Under the pieces are notes generated by a model that searched no databases, was not told the origin of the DNA, and saw only the letters and a list, made by a program, of their open reading frames with translations. This document shows positions 11,063-21,472 of a DNA stretch of 64,000 nucleotides, piece after piece (position 1 is the stretch's first letter; the number at the start of each line of letters is the position of its first letter). A program made the translations under genes and the position numbers. Origin of the DNA: Flaccisagitta enflata. Taxonomy: Eukaryota; Chaetognatha; Sagittoidea; Aphragmophora. Location of the stretch: the NCBI GenBank assembly GCA_965153355.1, contig OZ231127.1, forward strand, positions 80,414,001 through 80,478,000, in the 5' to 3' direction.

Positions 11063-12614
11063 AGTTGTTGTTGTTGTTGTAGTTGTTGCATTTTGTTTTG
11101 TTATTCTAAAAGATGGTGTTTTGTTTATAAAAGATAATGTTGTGACTTGTCAGTGTTAATGTTTTGGTTATTGTCATTGTTAAAGCCGTTTTCTGGATTA
11201 CATTCTGAGAATGATTTGTTATGTTACCACAATCGTGTCTTTTGTCAAGGACACAGAGACCGCGACTACGTATTTAATGGATGGCAGGCAGAGCGGCAGG
11301 GAAAAAAAGGAAAAGGAGATCGAGTAAGACTCATTTGAAAGTGAGAAACAGAGACAGGATAAGACAAAAAGATAGAAACAAAGCGCCAGAAACAGGGAGA
11401 CTGAAACAGAGACAGAATGAGGGAAGAGAGACAGATAGAAAGGGAGAGACAGAGACTGACACAGACACAGACAATAGGAAACGCGTTATCCAAGTGGTAA
11501 GCTGAATATTAAGAGCAACAAAAGAAATGGACAGTTTGTTACACTTAATAGGTTATTTTGATTGGTATCATCATTTTCACTTTCTCGCTGAAGTCGGTCG
11601 GACGGTTGGTCGGTAGGACGGTTGGTCTGTCGGTAACGCATTCGTTCGACGATCCACACGTCGCACCTTATTGGCCTACTTGGCCTTGTTTTTCTAGTCG
11701 CGTGCTCGTTAATTTAGCTTGTACCTAAATGACAGAAAGCAATAAAACTAACATTCTCCGAGCAGATCATGTTGTGGGTCTGTCTCAGGCTGAAATCAAT
11801 ATTGGCTTTTAGGTGGCCACGCCTCACCTTCTATAATCCCTACCCCTATACAAAATCCAAAATTTCGAAGTTCTCAAATTCCAATTCTGACTGCAGATTT
11901 TGAAAGTGTTTTCGTTTTTTTGATATTCCAATTAGAAGATGGTCAAAAGTGCTGTCAAATGTTAGGAAACATACCTTTCCTTTTAATTTCTTTATAAAAT
12001 CATTAAACTTACCTTATTTAAAAATCTTTAGCGTGGATTTTGACAATGATTCCGAAGAAATTTTGATAAAAGAAAAGCACTTTTAACAGACAGTTTTTCA
12101 TGCAAATTTCGAATCTACAGTCGAAATTTTGATTTGAGCAATTTGAAATTTTTGGTTTTCTATTGGCCCATGGGAAGTTCAAGGTAAGGCGCGGCAACCA
12201 AGATGTAAACTTTTAAAGCTGAAAATGATGACAATAGAAGCCCAAGACAGCTTTACAACATGAACTGCTCGGAGAATTTCGATTTTTTTTTGTTTTAGTC
12301 ATTTCAGTACAGGCCGTTATGTTGGTTCGTCCGTCGGTCCGTCCAATTTTACGTTTTCGGCGATATGGGGTCTTTGGCCACACACGGCTCCTGCCCAAAT
12401 TCTCTGATAACCTCACATACCGCCCCTGCCCTCCCACACGCGACTTGGGTGGCTTTGTACCCGGCCTTGTTTTGTAATGAATTACCTGTACTGCGTAAAC
12501 GATGACGACGGCGACGATGGAGATGATGATTATGCCAGCCAGAGCGCCTGCCCCCAACCCGATAATCACCATCATATTCGATTTCAGATCCTCGCAAACC
12601 TTGACCAGAATCGC
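10375..12614 (-). CDS. Transmembrane exon and cytoplasmic-tail exon of a membrane receptor
   Basis: Two minus-strand exons. Exon 12614-12486 is preceded by TTATCAG and followed by GTAATT; it has 43 codons in phase 0 at both ends. It starts with AILVKVCEDLKSN and continues into about 26 hydrophobic residues (GLGAGALAGIIIISIVAVVI). Exon 10491-10375 is preceded by TTTCTCAG, starts in phase 0 and ends at TGA after 38 codons. It is charged and contains KKRQSVKINPLYSELQPNK; NPLY fits the NPxY motif that binds PTB domains in receptor tails. Phases match exactly, so the two exons could splice directly. The transmembrane exon also vaguely resembles the last helix of tetraspanins, which is the main alternative. 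It may be the 3' end of the VWA gene at 13460-15571. The intron contains family A repeats and GTT/GAGA tracts. Confidence 0.6.
10542..10650. repeat. (GTT)n microsatellite
   Basis: Degenerate TTG/GTT triplets with poly-T interruptions; a second similar array lies at about 11017-11090. Confidence 0.9.
10652..10870. repeat. Minisatellite of 'GCCTTGAGGCCCAAATCCCA' type
   Basis: About 25-30-bp units of alternating sense, first CTTGAGGCCCAAATCCCAGC and later the inverse GGGATTTGGGCCTCAAG, preceded by the landmark GGCAGCGGCC at 10652. Related arrays lie at 34855-35270, 35785-35880 and 61040-61310. Confidence 0.8.
11193..11230 (-). pseudogene. Possible duplicated acceptor and start of the tail exon
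   Basis: On the minus strand CATTCTCAG is followed by AATGTAATCCAGAAAAC, which resembles the real tail-exon start TTTCTCAG then GATGTGATCCGGAACAA at 10491. Both copies sit next to a GTT array, suggesting a local duplication of about 0.7 kb. The copied frame loses the NPLY part. Confidence 0.35.
11590..11715 (-). repeat. Family A repeat fragment
   Basis: GTCGGTCGGACGGTTGGTCGG tandem followed by a diverged tail with TTTTTCTAGTCGCGTGC. One of several copies in this gene's introns. Confidence 0.5.
12300..12480 (-). repeat. Family A repeat copy next to a splice donor
   Basis: Shows GTTCGTCCGTCGGTCCGTCC, TCCTGCCCAAATTCTCTGAT, ACGCGACTTGGGTGGC and CCGGCCTTGTTTTG. Its boundary lies only a few bases from the donor of the transmembrane exon at 12486. 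Confidence 0.7.
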
Positions 12615-12989
12615 CTGATAACAAAGCCAGGAACCGGACGAATGAGTTGTCGGTCCGTCGGCACATTACATTCTTTTCCGTTTTTGGAGGGTCTTTTCAT
12701 GGTTTTAAGTTGAATCCCGCAGTAGCGGATGATAAGGGACCAATATTTTTGTTGTGTTTTAGCGGGTTTTAACTGTATGAATCTGAATCTCGGATCCCAA
12801 AGTTATTCATGACAAGTACAAGAACAATATCCCTTGCTATACCTAAACTGAGAAATATGGAAGGGGGCCTTGTGAGCCCCCACTGACGAGTTACTATGCC
12901 CATCACCCTAGTTTTCTATTTAGAAAAAACTAACTTAGCAAACATCCATTCTGAGTCGATCCCTAAATACTATTGCATGATGTCTCTGA

Positions 12990-13457
12990 GTTGTTCATAT
13001 TGATCAACCTACATCAATTCTCTGAGTTGTTCGCATTTATTAACCCACATCAAACAACCAAAGCCTGCATGATATTGATCAATCTGCACGGTATCCCTGA
13101 GTTGTTCGTATTGATCAACCTGCACAATATCTCTGAGTTGTTCATATTGATCAACCTGCATTATATTCCTCAGTTGTTTATGCTGATCAATCTGCATGAT
13201 ATCCCTGAATTGTTTGTATTGATCAACCTGCATGTTATCCCTGAGTTGTTTGCACTGATCAACCTGCATGATATCCCTGAGTTGTTTGTATTGGTCAACC
13301 TGCATGATCAACCTGCATGATCAACCTGCATGATATCCCTGAGTTGTTGATATTGATCAACCTGCATGATCAACCTGCATGATATCCTTGAGTTGCTCGT
13401 ATTGATCAACCTGCATGATCAACCTGCATGATATCCTTGAGTTGCTCGTATTGATCG
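12990..13457. repeat. 36-bp minisatellite
   Basis: About a dozen units of roughly 36 bp built on TGATCAACCTGCATGATAT and CCCTGAGTTGTTCGTAT. Units at 13300-13440 contain an extra TGCATGATCAACC insertion, a higher-order variant. The array directly abuts the end of the third VWA exon. Confidence 0.95.
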
Positions 13458-13459
13458 AC

Positions 13460-15254
13460 TCAGTGCGTTCGATTTGTTGATCCGGCGATGATTTCCAATT
13501 CCGTTCCGTTGACGCACAAATCGAGTTGGTCTTCATCTGTGTCGACGGTGCATTCCTGTCCGACGCCGATGCTGTAGACAGTCACGTTCTCACGACGAAG
13601 AAGCTCCACTTCCTCCAGCAAAGCGTTTTTGTTCTTCGTTTGTCCGTCGGTCAGCACGAAGCCCAAACTCACGATTCGAACGGACTCTTCCGCCGTCATG
13701 CCCGTCATATTTGCCAGCCTTTTTTCGAGGATCATCGGTTGGTATTCAATTAGTCAGTTTGAATTTGTAAAGAAGGCAGAATACGTGACAACCCTAGTCG
13801 CTTGCAGGTGGGCACGGGTAGTCAGACAATTGGGCAGGAGCAGCAACGAAAAATTCGAGCTAAATCCACAAATGAGACTGACGGAACACAGTAGACAGAA
13901 AGTCACCACCTGCTTACTACTTACCACGCTTGACCAACCAACCACCCAGCATCAATCTTTACGGACGGACCAACGGAGAGTTCGACGGACAGAACGAAAA
14001 TAGACCAAAAGAGTCGCGTAGCATGCATGACCAAAAACAAGGGAAAAAAAGAAAATATGAATTGATTATTCTAGGGTTATCGAGCAGACCCTGAGCAACA
14101 TGCCCCTTCTAGGGAACTAGAAACTGTTCAGAAAGAATGAATATAGTCATGGTCATGGTAACATAGCAATAAAATGAAAGACAATGAAGTAAATGAAATG
14201 CTCACTCACGTTCTGTCTCGTTCCATTTGAAGGTGCTGCCTCATGTGCCTCAATGCTTTTTCCGTGTTGGTCTGACCGATTAAGCTCGCATTTCTTACTC
14301 GGCCATGAATATAAGTTTGCGTCAAATTAAAGGCCAGCTTTTGCCAATTATTGGACGTTTTTAGCGGCACCATCATAAACACTTCATTCGCAAACTGAAC
14401 AATTCCCATTTTTGCCGGTCGGCTGCTGCGAATCTGAAAATGTCAAAGTTGTACTATCTTGCTTGAAAAATATATCATGGAATATATCATACGATTCATA
14501 TCATCATTAGTATAAACATTAGTATGGCGTCATTTGATTAAACAAATTTTTTCTATCATTTTTTTTTCTCCTAAAGAATAATGTAAAAAAAATAAAGCCG
14601 TATACACGGCTACCAAAGTCGCGTGCAGGAGGGCAGGGGCAGTGATAAAAAAGGCTAACCAAGCATTTGAGCATGAATGGTAATGCAAAAAATGTCAAAA
14701 ACGCTGAAAAAGCAAGGTGTTACCGACAGACCAACGGACATAGCGGGTTACAGAGTTGCATGCAGGCGACTAAAAAAAAACATAAAACCCAATACAGGGA
14801 TCCCTAAGTAGCATGCTTGTGGGCAGTGATAAAAAATGATAACCTTGCAAAAAACATCTATAAACACCATGCAAAGTATTACGGATCAATCTACAGACTG
14901 ACAGAATGACTAACAGACCAACTAACAGACCAACAGACCAACAGACTAACAGACTAACAGACTAACAGACTAATAGACCAATCACCATGCAAAGTATTAC
15001 GGACCAATCTACAGACTGACAGAATGACTAACAGATGTAGCAGGCCACATGTTGCTTTCACATGATTGAAATTTTTAAAAAAAATTATGATACAAGAGGA
15101 GAAACATTTTAGCAAGATGGTAGAGGAATTTAAGGGAGGGAGAGAGAATGGGGAGGGGGGGGAGGTTGTCTCGAGTTAATATAGGTTCAGCCAGTCCAGG
15201 GCTCTTGAATACATACATAACATACACACACAAGACAACAACAACAACAACAGC

Positions 15255-15346
<92 letters not shown>

Positions 15347-15571
15347 GATATACGAATTAACGAATTGGATACACACATTCACATTCTGTCATTTACCTTT
15401 CCCATAAATTTGGTGACATTGGCGACAAATTCCATGGCCAAATTGAATTGTTTGTCTGTGAGGCTTTTGCTGGAGTCTACAGCAAAAACACAATGAACCT
15501 GAATATCTTCCAGTAAGCACAATTCTTCACTTTTCTCGCCATTTTTGCCCTCCGTCTGCGTTGCATTTACC
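13460..15571 (-). CDS. Three exons of a von Willebrand factor A (VWA) domain protein
   Basis: Exon A 15571-15397 (acceptor CATCAG, donor GTAAAT), exon B 14433-14210 (acceptor TTTTCAG, donor GTGAGT) and exon C 13718-13460 (acceptor AAAAAAG) join in consistent phase. Exon A holds the first metal-binding motif of a VWA fold, VFAVDSSKS (DxSxS of MIDAS). Exon B has the central MGIVQFANEVFM strand and GQTNTEKALRHM, where the conserved MIDAS Thr is expected. Exon C has FVLTDGQTKNKNAL (MIDAS Asp) and VTVYSIGVG. These are known hallmarks of an extracellular, cation-dependent ligand-binding domain; several NxT/S sites are present. Upstream exons are not found. Exon C runs into a stop at 13460-13462 with no good donor before it, next to a minisatellite. 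Either the protein ends here or the donor was lost. The transmembrane and tail exons at 12614-10375 lie downstream on the same strand. Confidence 0.75.
13790..14030 (+). repeat. Family A repeat copy (diverged, intronic)
   Basis: CCTAGTCGCTTGCAGGTGGG, then GGACGGACCAACGGAG and GAGTCGCGTAGCATGCATGA. It lies between VWA exons B and C. Confidence 0.6.
14600..15010 (+). repeat. Tandem diverged family A copies with ACAGACCAACAGAC runs
   Basis: Two partial copies: one beginning TATACACGGCTACCAAAGTCG near 14598, a second near 14800. The latter is followed by an AGACTAACAGAC tandem and a local duplication of about 60 bp (14867-14912 and 14982-15028). Confidence 0.6.
15235..15347. repeat. (CAA)n microsatellite
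   Basis: Pure CAA/ACA run of about 110 bases in the intron between VWA exons A and B. Confidence 0.97.
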
Positions 15572-15779
15572 CTGATGATGATTGTCTACCCTGTGAATTA
15601 CCATCCTAAAAAACGCTATCTGAAAAAAAAACCCGCACCAACTTAGGGAGGGTGTTGCTCCAAAACGAGGCCCTGATAACCGGATAGATCGGTCTCATTT
15701 TAATAAACAGATATCCAAAAAATTTTCAAACATGGGTTTACGTTACTCATCTCGTTTTATAAAATTTCTCTTCTGTGAC

Positions 15780-15945
15780 TCCGTTCATCCGTCTGTCTGT
15801 CGATCTGTCGGTCGGTCCGTTACACTTCGCCATTTCGGGCTTTTGTGGTAGTTTTTGCATCACCTACCAGCCCAATGTCCAATTTGACTGCCTTAACCCA
15901 CCCACACGCGATTTCAGGCTTGAACTAGCTTGTTTATACTAAACA
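15780..15945 (-). repeat. Family A repeat copy
   Basis: CCGTCTGTCTGTCGATCTGTCGG tandem type, then CATTTCGGGC and CACACGCGATTTC. Just upstream of VWA exon A. Confidence 0.55.
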
Positions 15946-17025
15946 AACCTGCTTAGCGCAACCAACGTTACGAGGAATTTTACAAGTATCAACATTTCTT
16001 GCTTGTGTGGAATCCAACGCTCATCCATTTTAGACCCTATCTTCTGATCTTCGGCTCTCTTTGAAACTTTTTGAGAGAAAAATGAAAATGTGTTTTTCCG
16101 AATCTTTAAATAATTGGCTTGCCTTTATTTGAATGAAATGATTTGGATTTCGCGCGCAGTTTTTGTAGAAATGAATGATAGGGGTTCATTGATGTTTTGG
16201 TTAATTCAATTTATAGGCAAGGCAAAGCGGCAAAAGCGGGGAATCGCTGGATTGACTCTAAATGTCCAAATGTCGGAAATGTCTCCTCATCTATTTTTGT
16301 AAACGAGGACATTTGGTGAAGTATGATTGATAATGTATATGTAGTTGACTGAACTTGGGTGGCGCCATAATGCGCTGATTCCAAAGCGCGTTAAAGAATA
16401 AAGATCAATAATTTCTTCATCATCATCTTCATTTACATCATTATCAGTACTACTGTAATATCTTTAGCTTCGCATGATATCAGCTTTATCTTGTCTTCTT
16501 TTTCGTGAAAATAGGGCTGCTATAATCTCGTTGTGCTATAATAGAGCTGCTATAATCTCGGTGTGCTATAATCGGCCATGCTATTTCCGAGCTTGCTATT
16601 TTAGAGGCTGCTATTTTGGAGGCGCTATAATTTCCGGCACCCCAGATGGCAGTGTTAAACTAGAATTTCTTTATTACAATCACAATACTAGAATTACCAT
16701 TAGTATCACTGACGATGGACCGTTTACTGAGAATGTTAAAAACGCGCTTTGGAAAGCTGTCTCACATGGTCTGGCAGCCTATCAAGGATGAAGTTAGAAA
16801 CACACACAATGTTGTAAATGTCTCTTCATTTATTTATGTTCAGTTAAGCATAACTAGGAGCAGGGTAAAATTATGTCTTATAATGAAGTTGCCTTATTGC
16901 CAGTATACAAACAACTATCAAAGGACAAAATGAATGATTCTCTGCACGATTTTGTTTTTCTTTCCGAATCCTCCGCCAGAGCAAAGCTTTAATCGAAAAG
17001 CTTCGGGCCGTAATACATAAAACCC
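15946..17025. other. No supportable gene; GCTATAAT-type short tandem
   Basis: At 16510-16640 the motif GCTGCTATAATCTCG recurs about seven times with drift. A similar GCGGGTGCGCTCTAGCG motif recurs at 18470-18630. No exon with convincing splice sites was seen. Confidence 0.5.
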
Positions 17026-17032
17026 AGCCAAC

Positions 17033-17116
17033 CCTTAGCCCTAAGGCTAACCCTGTCCCTAACCCTAAAACTATCCCCAACCCTAACCCTAACCCTAAAC
17101 CCGCCCCTAACCCTGA
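17033..17116 (-). repeat. Degenerate interstitial telomere-like repeat
   Basis: CCCTAA units (ACCCTAACCCTAACCCTAAA plus variants such as CCCTGTCC and CCCCAA) on the plus strand, i.e. TTAGGG on the minus strand. The unit is the common metazoan telomere motif; the array is short and mutated, so it is internal. Confidence 0.75.
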
Positions 17117-17139
17117 TTTAAAAGACCGCTTAAAAAGTC

Positions 17140-17320
17140 TTAACAAGGCCGGATACACGGCCAGTACCAGTTGCAGACGGGTGGGCAGGGGCGAAAATGC
17201 GCGTTTTCACACTTTCCAACTCGATCACCACGGACGGACGGACCAACGGACGGACGGACGGACGGACGGACGGACGGACGGACAAAGCCTCTTATAGAGT
17301 TGCGTGTCCGCAACTAAAAA
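17140..17320 (+). repeat. Chimeric repeat: family A head with family B tail
   Basis: Begins ACAAGGCCGGATACACGG (family A), has CGGGTGGGCAGGGGC, a long GGAC tetranucleotide run (17222-17281), and ends AAGCCTCTTATAGAGTTGCG and TCCGCAACTAAAA (family B). Confidence 0.75.
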
Positions 17321-17633
17321 CAAAAGATCACAGATGATCGTTCATTAGTACCCTATTGGATCTTATAGGCGGGTACAGTTAAGCTTCACTAGAAGGCATT
17401 TGAAGGGACCGACTCATTCTATGCCTTCAAGGCGGGATGCCTTATTGCCGAGCACGACTTTCTGTATGGTTTACCATGACAATTGTTTCTTTCTTATAGG
17501 TAGTTCTTGTCAGATTGATCTAGCCATGCCATGTGGAAGGAGAAATGACGTATAGATACTGATATAGATACTTAGAAACAAAGAGATGAAAGAAACAGAC
17601 TGACATTATTAAGTGCAACCTGCAAATTAACAA

Positions 17634-17872
17634 GTGATGCGGGGTCACATTATTGTTGCGGATGGGTGGGCAGGGGTATCCAACCCCCATCCACACCCAA
17701 CACCCCACCCAACACCCTTTCTAACACAGACACACCCAAAAAAATTTAAAACGCGCGTTTTTCCACTTTTTGACTCATACTCACAAACCAATGGACTGAC
17801 GGACCAATGGAACAACGGACCAACGGACCAATGGATATAAGCCTCTTATAGAGTTGCGTGTCCACAATTAAA
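17634..17872 (+). repeat. Family B repeat copy
   Basis: Starts GTGATGCGGGGTCACATTAT and TTGCGGATGGGTGGGCAGGG, carries CCAACAC-type pyrimidines, ACCAACGGACC tandem units and ends AAGCCTCTTATAGAGTTGCG and TGTCCACAATTAAA. A good representative of the family. Confidence 0.75.
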
Positions 17873-18235
17873 GAGATGGCAAGTGACAGACAATTAGACA
17901 AAACGAGGGTAGATGGATGTAACACATGACAAATGTTGACAAGTTTTTGTGTGAAATCAAGGCCAAGAATTTTACCTATTTTGCGTCAAGGCCTGTTTCT
18001 TACTTCATTAAAAAAAATTGAGTTTACATAGTGACAGGTAACTCGTGGCTGTGGGCGGCATTCTTTCTCCTGATTTTATCATTTTCATTGTCCTCATCGT
18101 TATTTGCAGTCTCATAAATCGATGATTTCTGCACCCTTGTTTTCATCTTTATCATCATCGATAGCGGTGCATCGGAATCGAGATCATCGAGAATTTGAGA
18201 TCGCCATTCAAACTTGGGAGTCACCGATGTATTTT

Positions 18236-18395
18236 TCTTTATCTTTTTCTTTTTCTTTTTCTTTTTCTTTTTTGTTTCTCTTTTTTTTTCTTTTTCTTTT
18301 TCCTCTTCATGCCTTCATGCCTTTTTCTTTTTCTTTTTCTTTTTCTTTTTCTTTTTTGTTTCTCTTTCTTTTTCTTTTTCTTTTTCCTCTACATG
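18236..18395. repeat. (TTTTTC)n hexanucleotide array, duplicated
   Basis: Two blocks of CTTTTT units, each ending in TTTTCCTCT(T/A)CATGCCTTC, so a unit of about 75 bp was duplicated. Confidence 0.9.
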
Positions 18396-18870
18396 CCTTC
18401 TAAGCGAGCATGAAAAACCTTATCTCACACCTATTTCATGCCTTGTAGTGAAATTTGCCTTATAGGCGGGTGCGCTATAGACGGGTTTTCTCAACAATAA
18501 AACCAAAGAAAAAAAGTTTGGATTTAAGAAAATATGCCATTTAGCGAGAGATGCCTTATTAGCGGGTGCGCTCTAGCGAAGCTCGACTGTATGTTTTACA
18601 GCGGGTGCGCTCTAGCGGTTCTCGACTGTAGTTGTGTTAGTAATTGTGAAACAAAGCAGGCGACTGTTGCCTTGTTGGGCTTGTTTTGGATAAACTCTGC
18701 TCAACGCAAGCTGACATAAGGGCATAATGACATTAGGACTTGACGTTAGTTGGACAACAAAAGTCACACTAATGGGAAACCTATCCCGATACTAGACTGC
18801 AAAAACTAGCACATGACATTATAATTTACTTCATACGCGAGTCGCTGTCATGAAACTCACAATTCTTAAG

Positions 18871-18904
<34 letters not shown>

Positions 18905-18914
18905 CGAGAGCGAG

Positions 18915-18951
<37 letters not shown>

Positions 18952-20290
18952 TAAAACAGAAAACAGAAAGTAGAGAGGAAGAAAGAAGGGGGAAAACTTG
19001 TAGAATGGGTCTGGGGCACTCTGACTTAACCGATAGAACCGAGAATTCAATATCTTTAAGATGAAACCAAGAGGAGGAAGGAGAAAAGGAGGAAAGGAGG
19101 AAAGGAGGAAAGAAGGAGGAGGAAAGGAGGAAGGAGGACGACCGCAAAAGATGAAAAATGAGGCTACCGGGAGACGGAAAAAATGCCAAAGAGAGCTTGT
19201 TTCTACACGGAGAAAACCGCGTTTTAAACCAGCCACCCGGTCGCTCGCTCAGTTTGTTCGCTCCCACTGCTCACCCCGCTCACTCGCTAAGCAATACTCT
19301 CCTTAGTAAGCTCGCTTCAATGTTTATTCTGTTCTCTAGGCTACTCACTTTGCTCACTTTCAAGTGGCGCAGCTGAAATTTCTGAAAACGTGTTCACGCT
19401 GTCAACTCATTGATAGGAAAAATAGGGATCAATGTTGTCACTATGAACACGCCCAGGGGCAACGATAAAGACGAAACAGGAGGACGATGACGATGAGGAG
19501 AAGGATGAGGAAGAGAATGAGGATGAGGATGAGGATGAGGAATATGACACGGAATATTTACTGCGAATGAGAGGAGAGGTGAGGGCCTGAAAATGGTAGT
19601 TTGTTTGTCGGTGGTTGTTAGTATTCCCCCGAGGTAAAAAATGTTACAGAGATGAGGGGGCGGGCGGGAAGACGAAGGGGGAAGGGGGTCAAGAGGGGGC
19701 GTATGGGGAGACCACTTTCCTTGGATGGCTCCTCGTAGTCATAGTATCCATGCCAGAAAAAATGAATCAGCTAATGTCAGTTGTACTGCCAAACTGCTTA
19801 GTCGAAACTAAATAAGATATAATGATGACAAGTTTAAAAGTTAAGTCTGCCTGTCACAAACATCTTCAATACAAGGCTAACACACTGAAGTCGTGTGCGC
19901 CTAAATTGACTGATGATTTTCTCAATCGAGTCAATCAACTTATTGACTAAATAATCACGATTGGATTAAATTTAATGAGATTTTCAAGCCTGAGTGGGCA
20001 AATTTAGGTTCGAGAGTGCAGATTTCAAGCCTGAGAGGCTAGATCTCAGGTCTGAGCTTTAGACCTGAGAGGGCAGATTTCAGGCCTGACAGGTCTGATA
20101 GGATGGACAAACAGACGGAGACAGATGGAAGGGCAGACGGAGGGATGGACGGAAGGATGACCAAAAGTCCCCCTGTGTTCTACAGGACTTTGTCCCCTTC
20201 GAGGCCGTTGCCCAAAAGCTGAGATGATAGTCAGAATGATGATTCAGGAAGAGATAGAGGGATTAACAGGAGATGCCGACGAGTGGAAAC
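18396..20290. other. Gene-poor interval with GA-rich and GGA-rich tracts
   Basis: GAGA run at 18884-18950, AGGAGGAAAGG tract at 19060-19140, GAGGATGAGG tract near 19490-19550, and a short CCTGAGAGGGCAGATTT tandem near 19985-20090. No exon that I can support. Confidence 0.5.
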
Positions 20291-20294
20291 CAAA

Positions 20295-20910
20295 ATGGTG
20301 CAAGTAGAGGTGAGATGATGTAAGAATGAATGATGGTCAGCTTGGTAGTCTAGAGGTGAGATGATGTAAGAGCGAATGATGGTCAGCATGATAGTCTAGA
20401 GGCGAGATGATGTAAGAGCGAATAATGGTCAGCATAGTAGTCTAGAGGTGTGATGATATAAGAGCGAATAATGGTCAGAATGATAGTCTAGAGGTGAGAT
20501 GATGTAAGAGCGAATAATGATCAGCATGGTAGTCTAGAGGTGAGATGATGTAAGAGCGAATAATGGTCAGAATGATACTCTAGAGGTGAGATGATGTAAG
20601 AGCGAATAATGGTCAGATTCATAGTCTAGAGGTGAGATGATGTAAGAGCGAATAATGGTCAGCATGGCAGTCTAGAGGTGAGATGATGTAAGAGCAAATA
20701 ATGGTCAGAATGATAGTCTAGAGGTGAGATGATTTTTAAGAGTGAATGATGGTCAGCGTGATACTCTAGAGGTGAGATGATGTAAGAGCGAATAATGGTC
20801 AGAATGATAGTCTAAAGGTGAGATGATGTAAGAGCAAATAATGGTCAGAATGGTAGTCTAGAGGTGAGATGATGTAAGAGCGAATAATGGTCAGAATGAT
20901 AGTCAAGAGT
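20295..20910. repeat. 46-bp satellite array, block 1
   Basis: About 13 units of 46 bp, beginning GTCTAGAGGTGAGATGATGT and ending AATAATGGTCAGAATGATA, with only a few changes per unit. The array resumes at 21215, 23158 and 24288, so it was a single longer array split by insertions. Confidence 0.97.
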
Positions 20911-21222
20911 AGGCTGGTTACCTGAAGGGTAGATTTGGCTCAAAATTTAAAATTCCTCCGCCATATAACCATACATGCTAAGCGGCATTTGGGCAGTAAA
21001 TCAGACAAGCAGAGGTCGGTATTTGATCAGGAAATCCACACAGCAACACAATGGTAAAGTATAGGAGAGCAATTTTAAGCCCATTGACACTCTATAGTGT
21101 TGCCTTGCGGGCTTTCTTTCCAGATACTGATCTCCGCTTGCCTCATTTCCTTTTTAAATATGACATTGGCTGAGGCGTTCTGAAATTTGACCACATTTGA
21201 CCATCCAGGTAGCCGCCCTAGT
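20911..21222. mobile_element. About 310-bp foldback element inside the satellite
   Basis: The left end AGTAGGCTGGTTACCTG and the right end (inverse ACTAGGGCGGCTACCTG) are imperfect inverted repeats. Inner inverted similarity is also visible (CAAGCAGAGGTCGGTAT against CAAGCGGAGATCAGTAT). It has no ORF and is flanked on both sides by satellite units. MITE-like; superfamily not assigned. Confidence 0.65.
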
Positions 21223-21472
21223 CTTGAGGTGAGATGATGTAAGAGCGAATAATGGTCAGATTGATAGTCTAGAGGTGAGATGATGTAAGAGCGAATAATG
21301 GTCAGAATGATAGTCTAGAGGTGAGTTGATGTAAGAGCGAATATTGGTCAGATTGATAGTCTAGAGGTGAGATGATTTAAGAGCGAATTATGGTCAGCTT
21401 GGTAGTCTAGAGTTGAGATGATGTAAGAGTGAATAATGGTCAGCATGGTAGTCTAGAGGTGAGATGAATAAT
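21215..21472. repeat. 46-bp satellite array, block 2
   Basis: Five to six further units of the 46-bp repeat, ending where the hAT-like element starts at 21473. Confidence 0.95.

Noticed and set aside
13009-13320. Frames over the 36-bp minisatellite (regular ELFVLINLHDIP-type repeats)
   Set aside because: The unit length is a multiple of three, so the frame is kept by chance on both strands; there is no start or splice support.
18024-18224. Minus-strand frame of 66 residues as an exon
   Set aside because: Protein-like composition, but upstream lies a GAAAAA repeat instead of a pyrimidine tract and no good donor follows.
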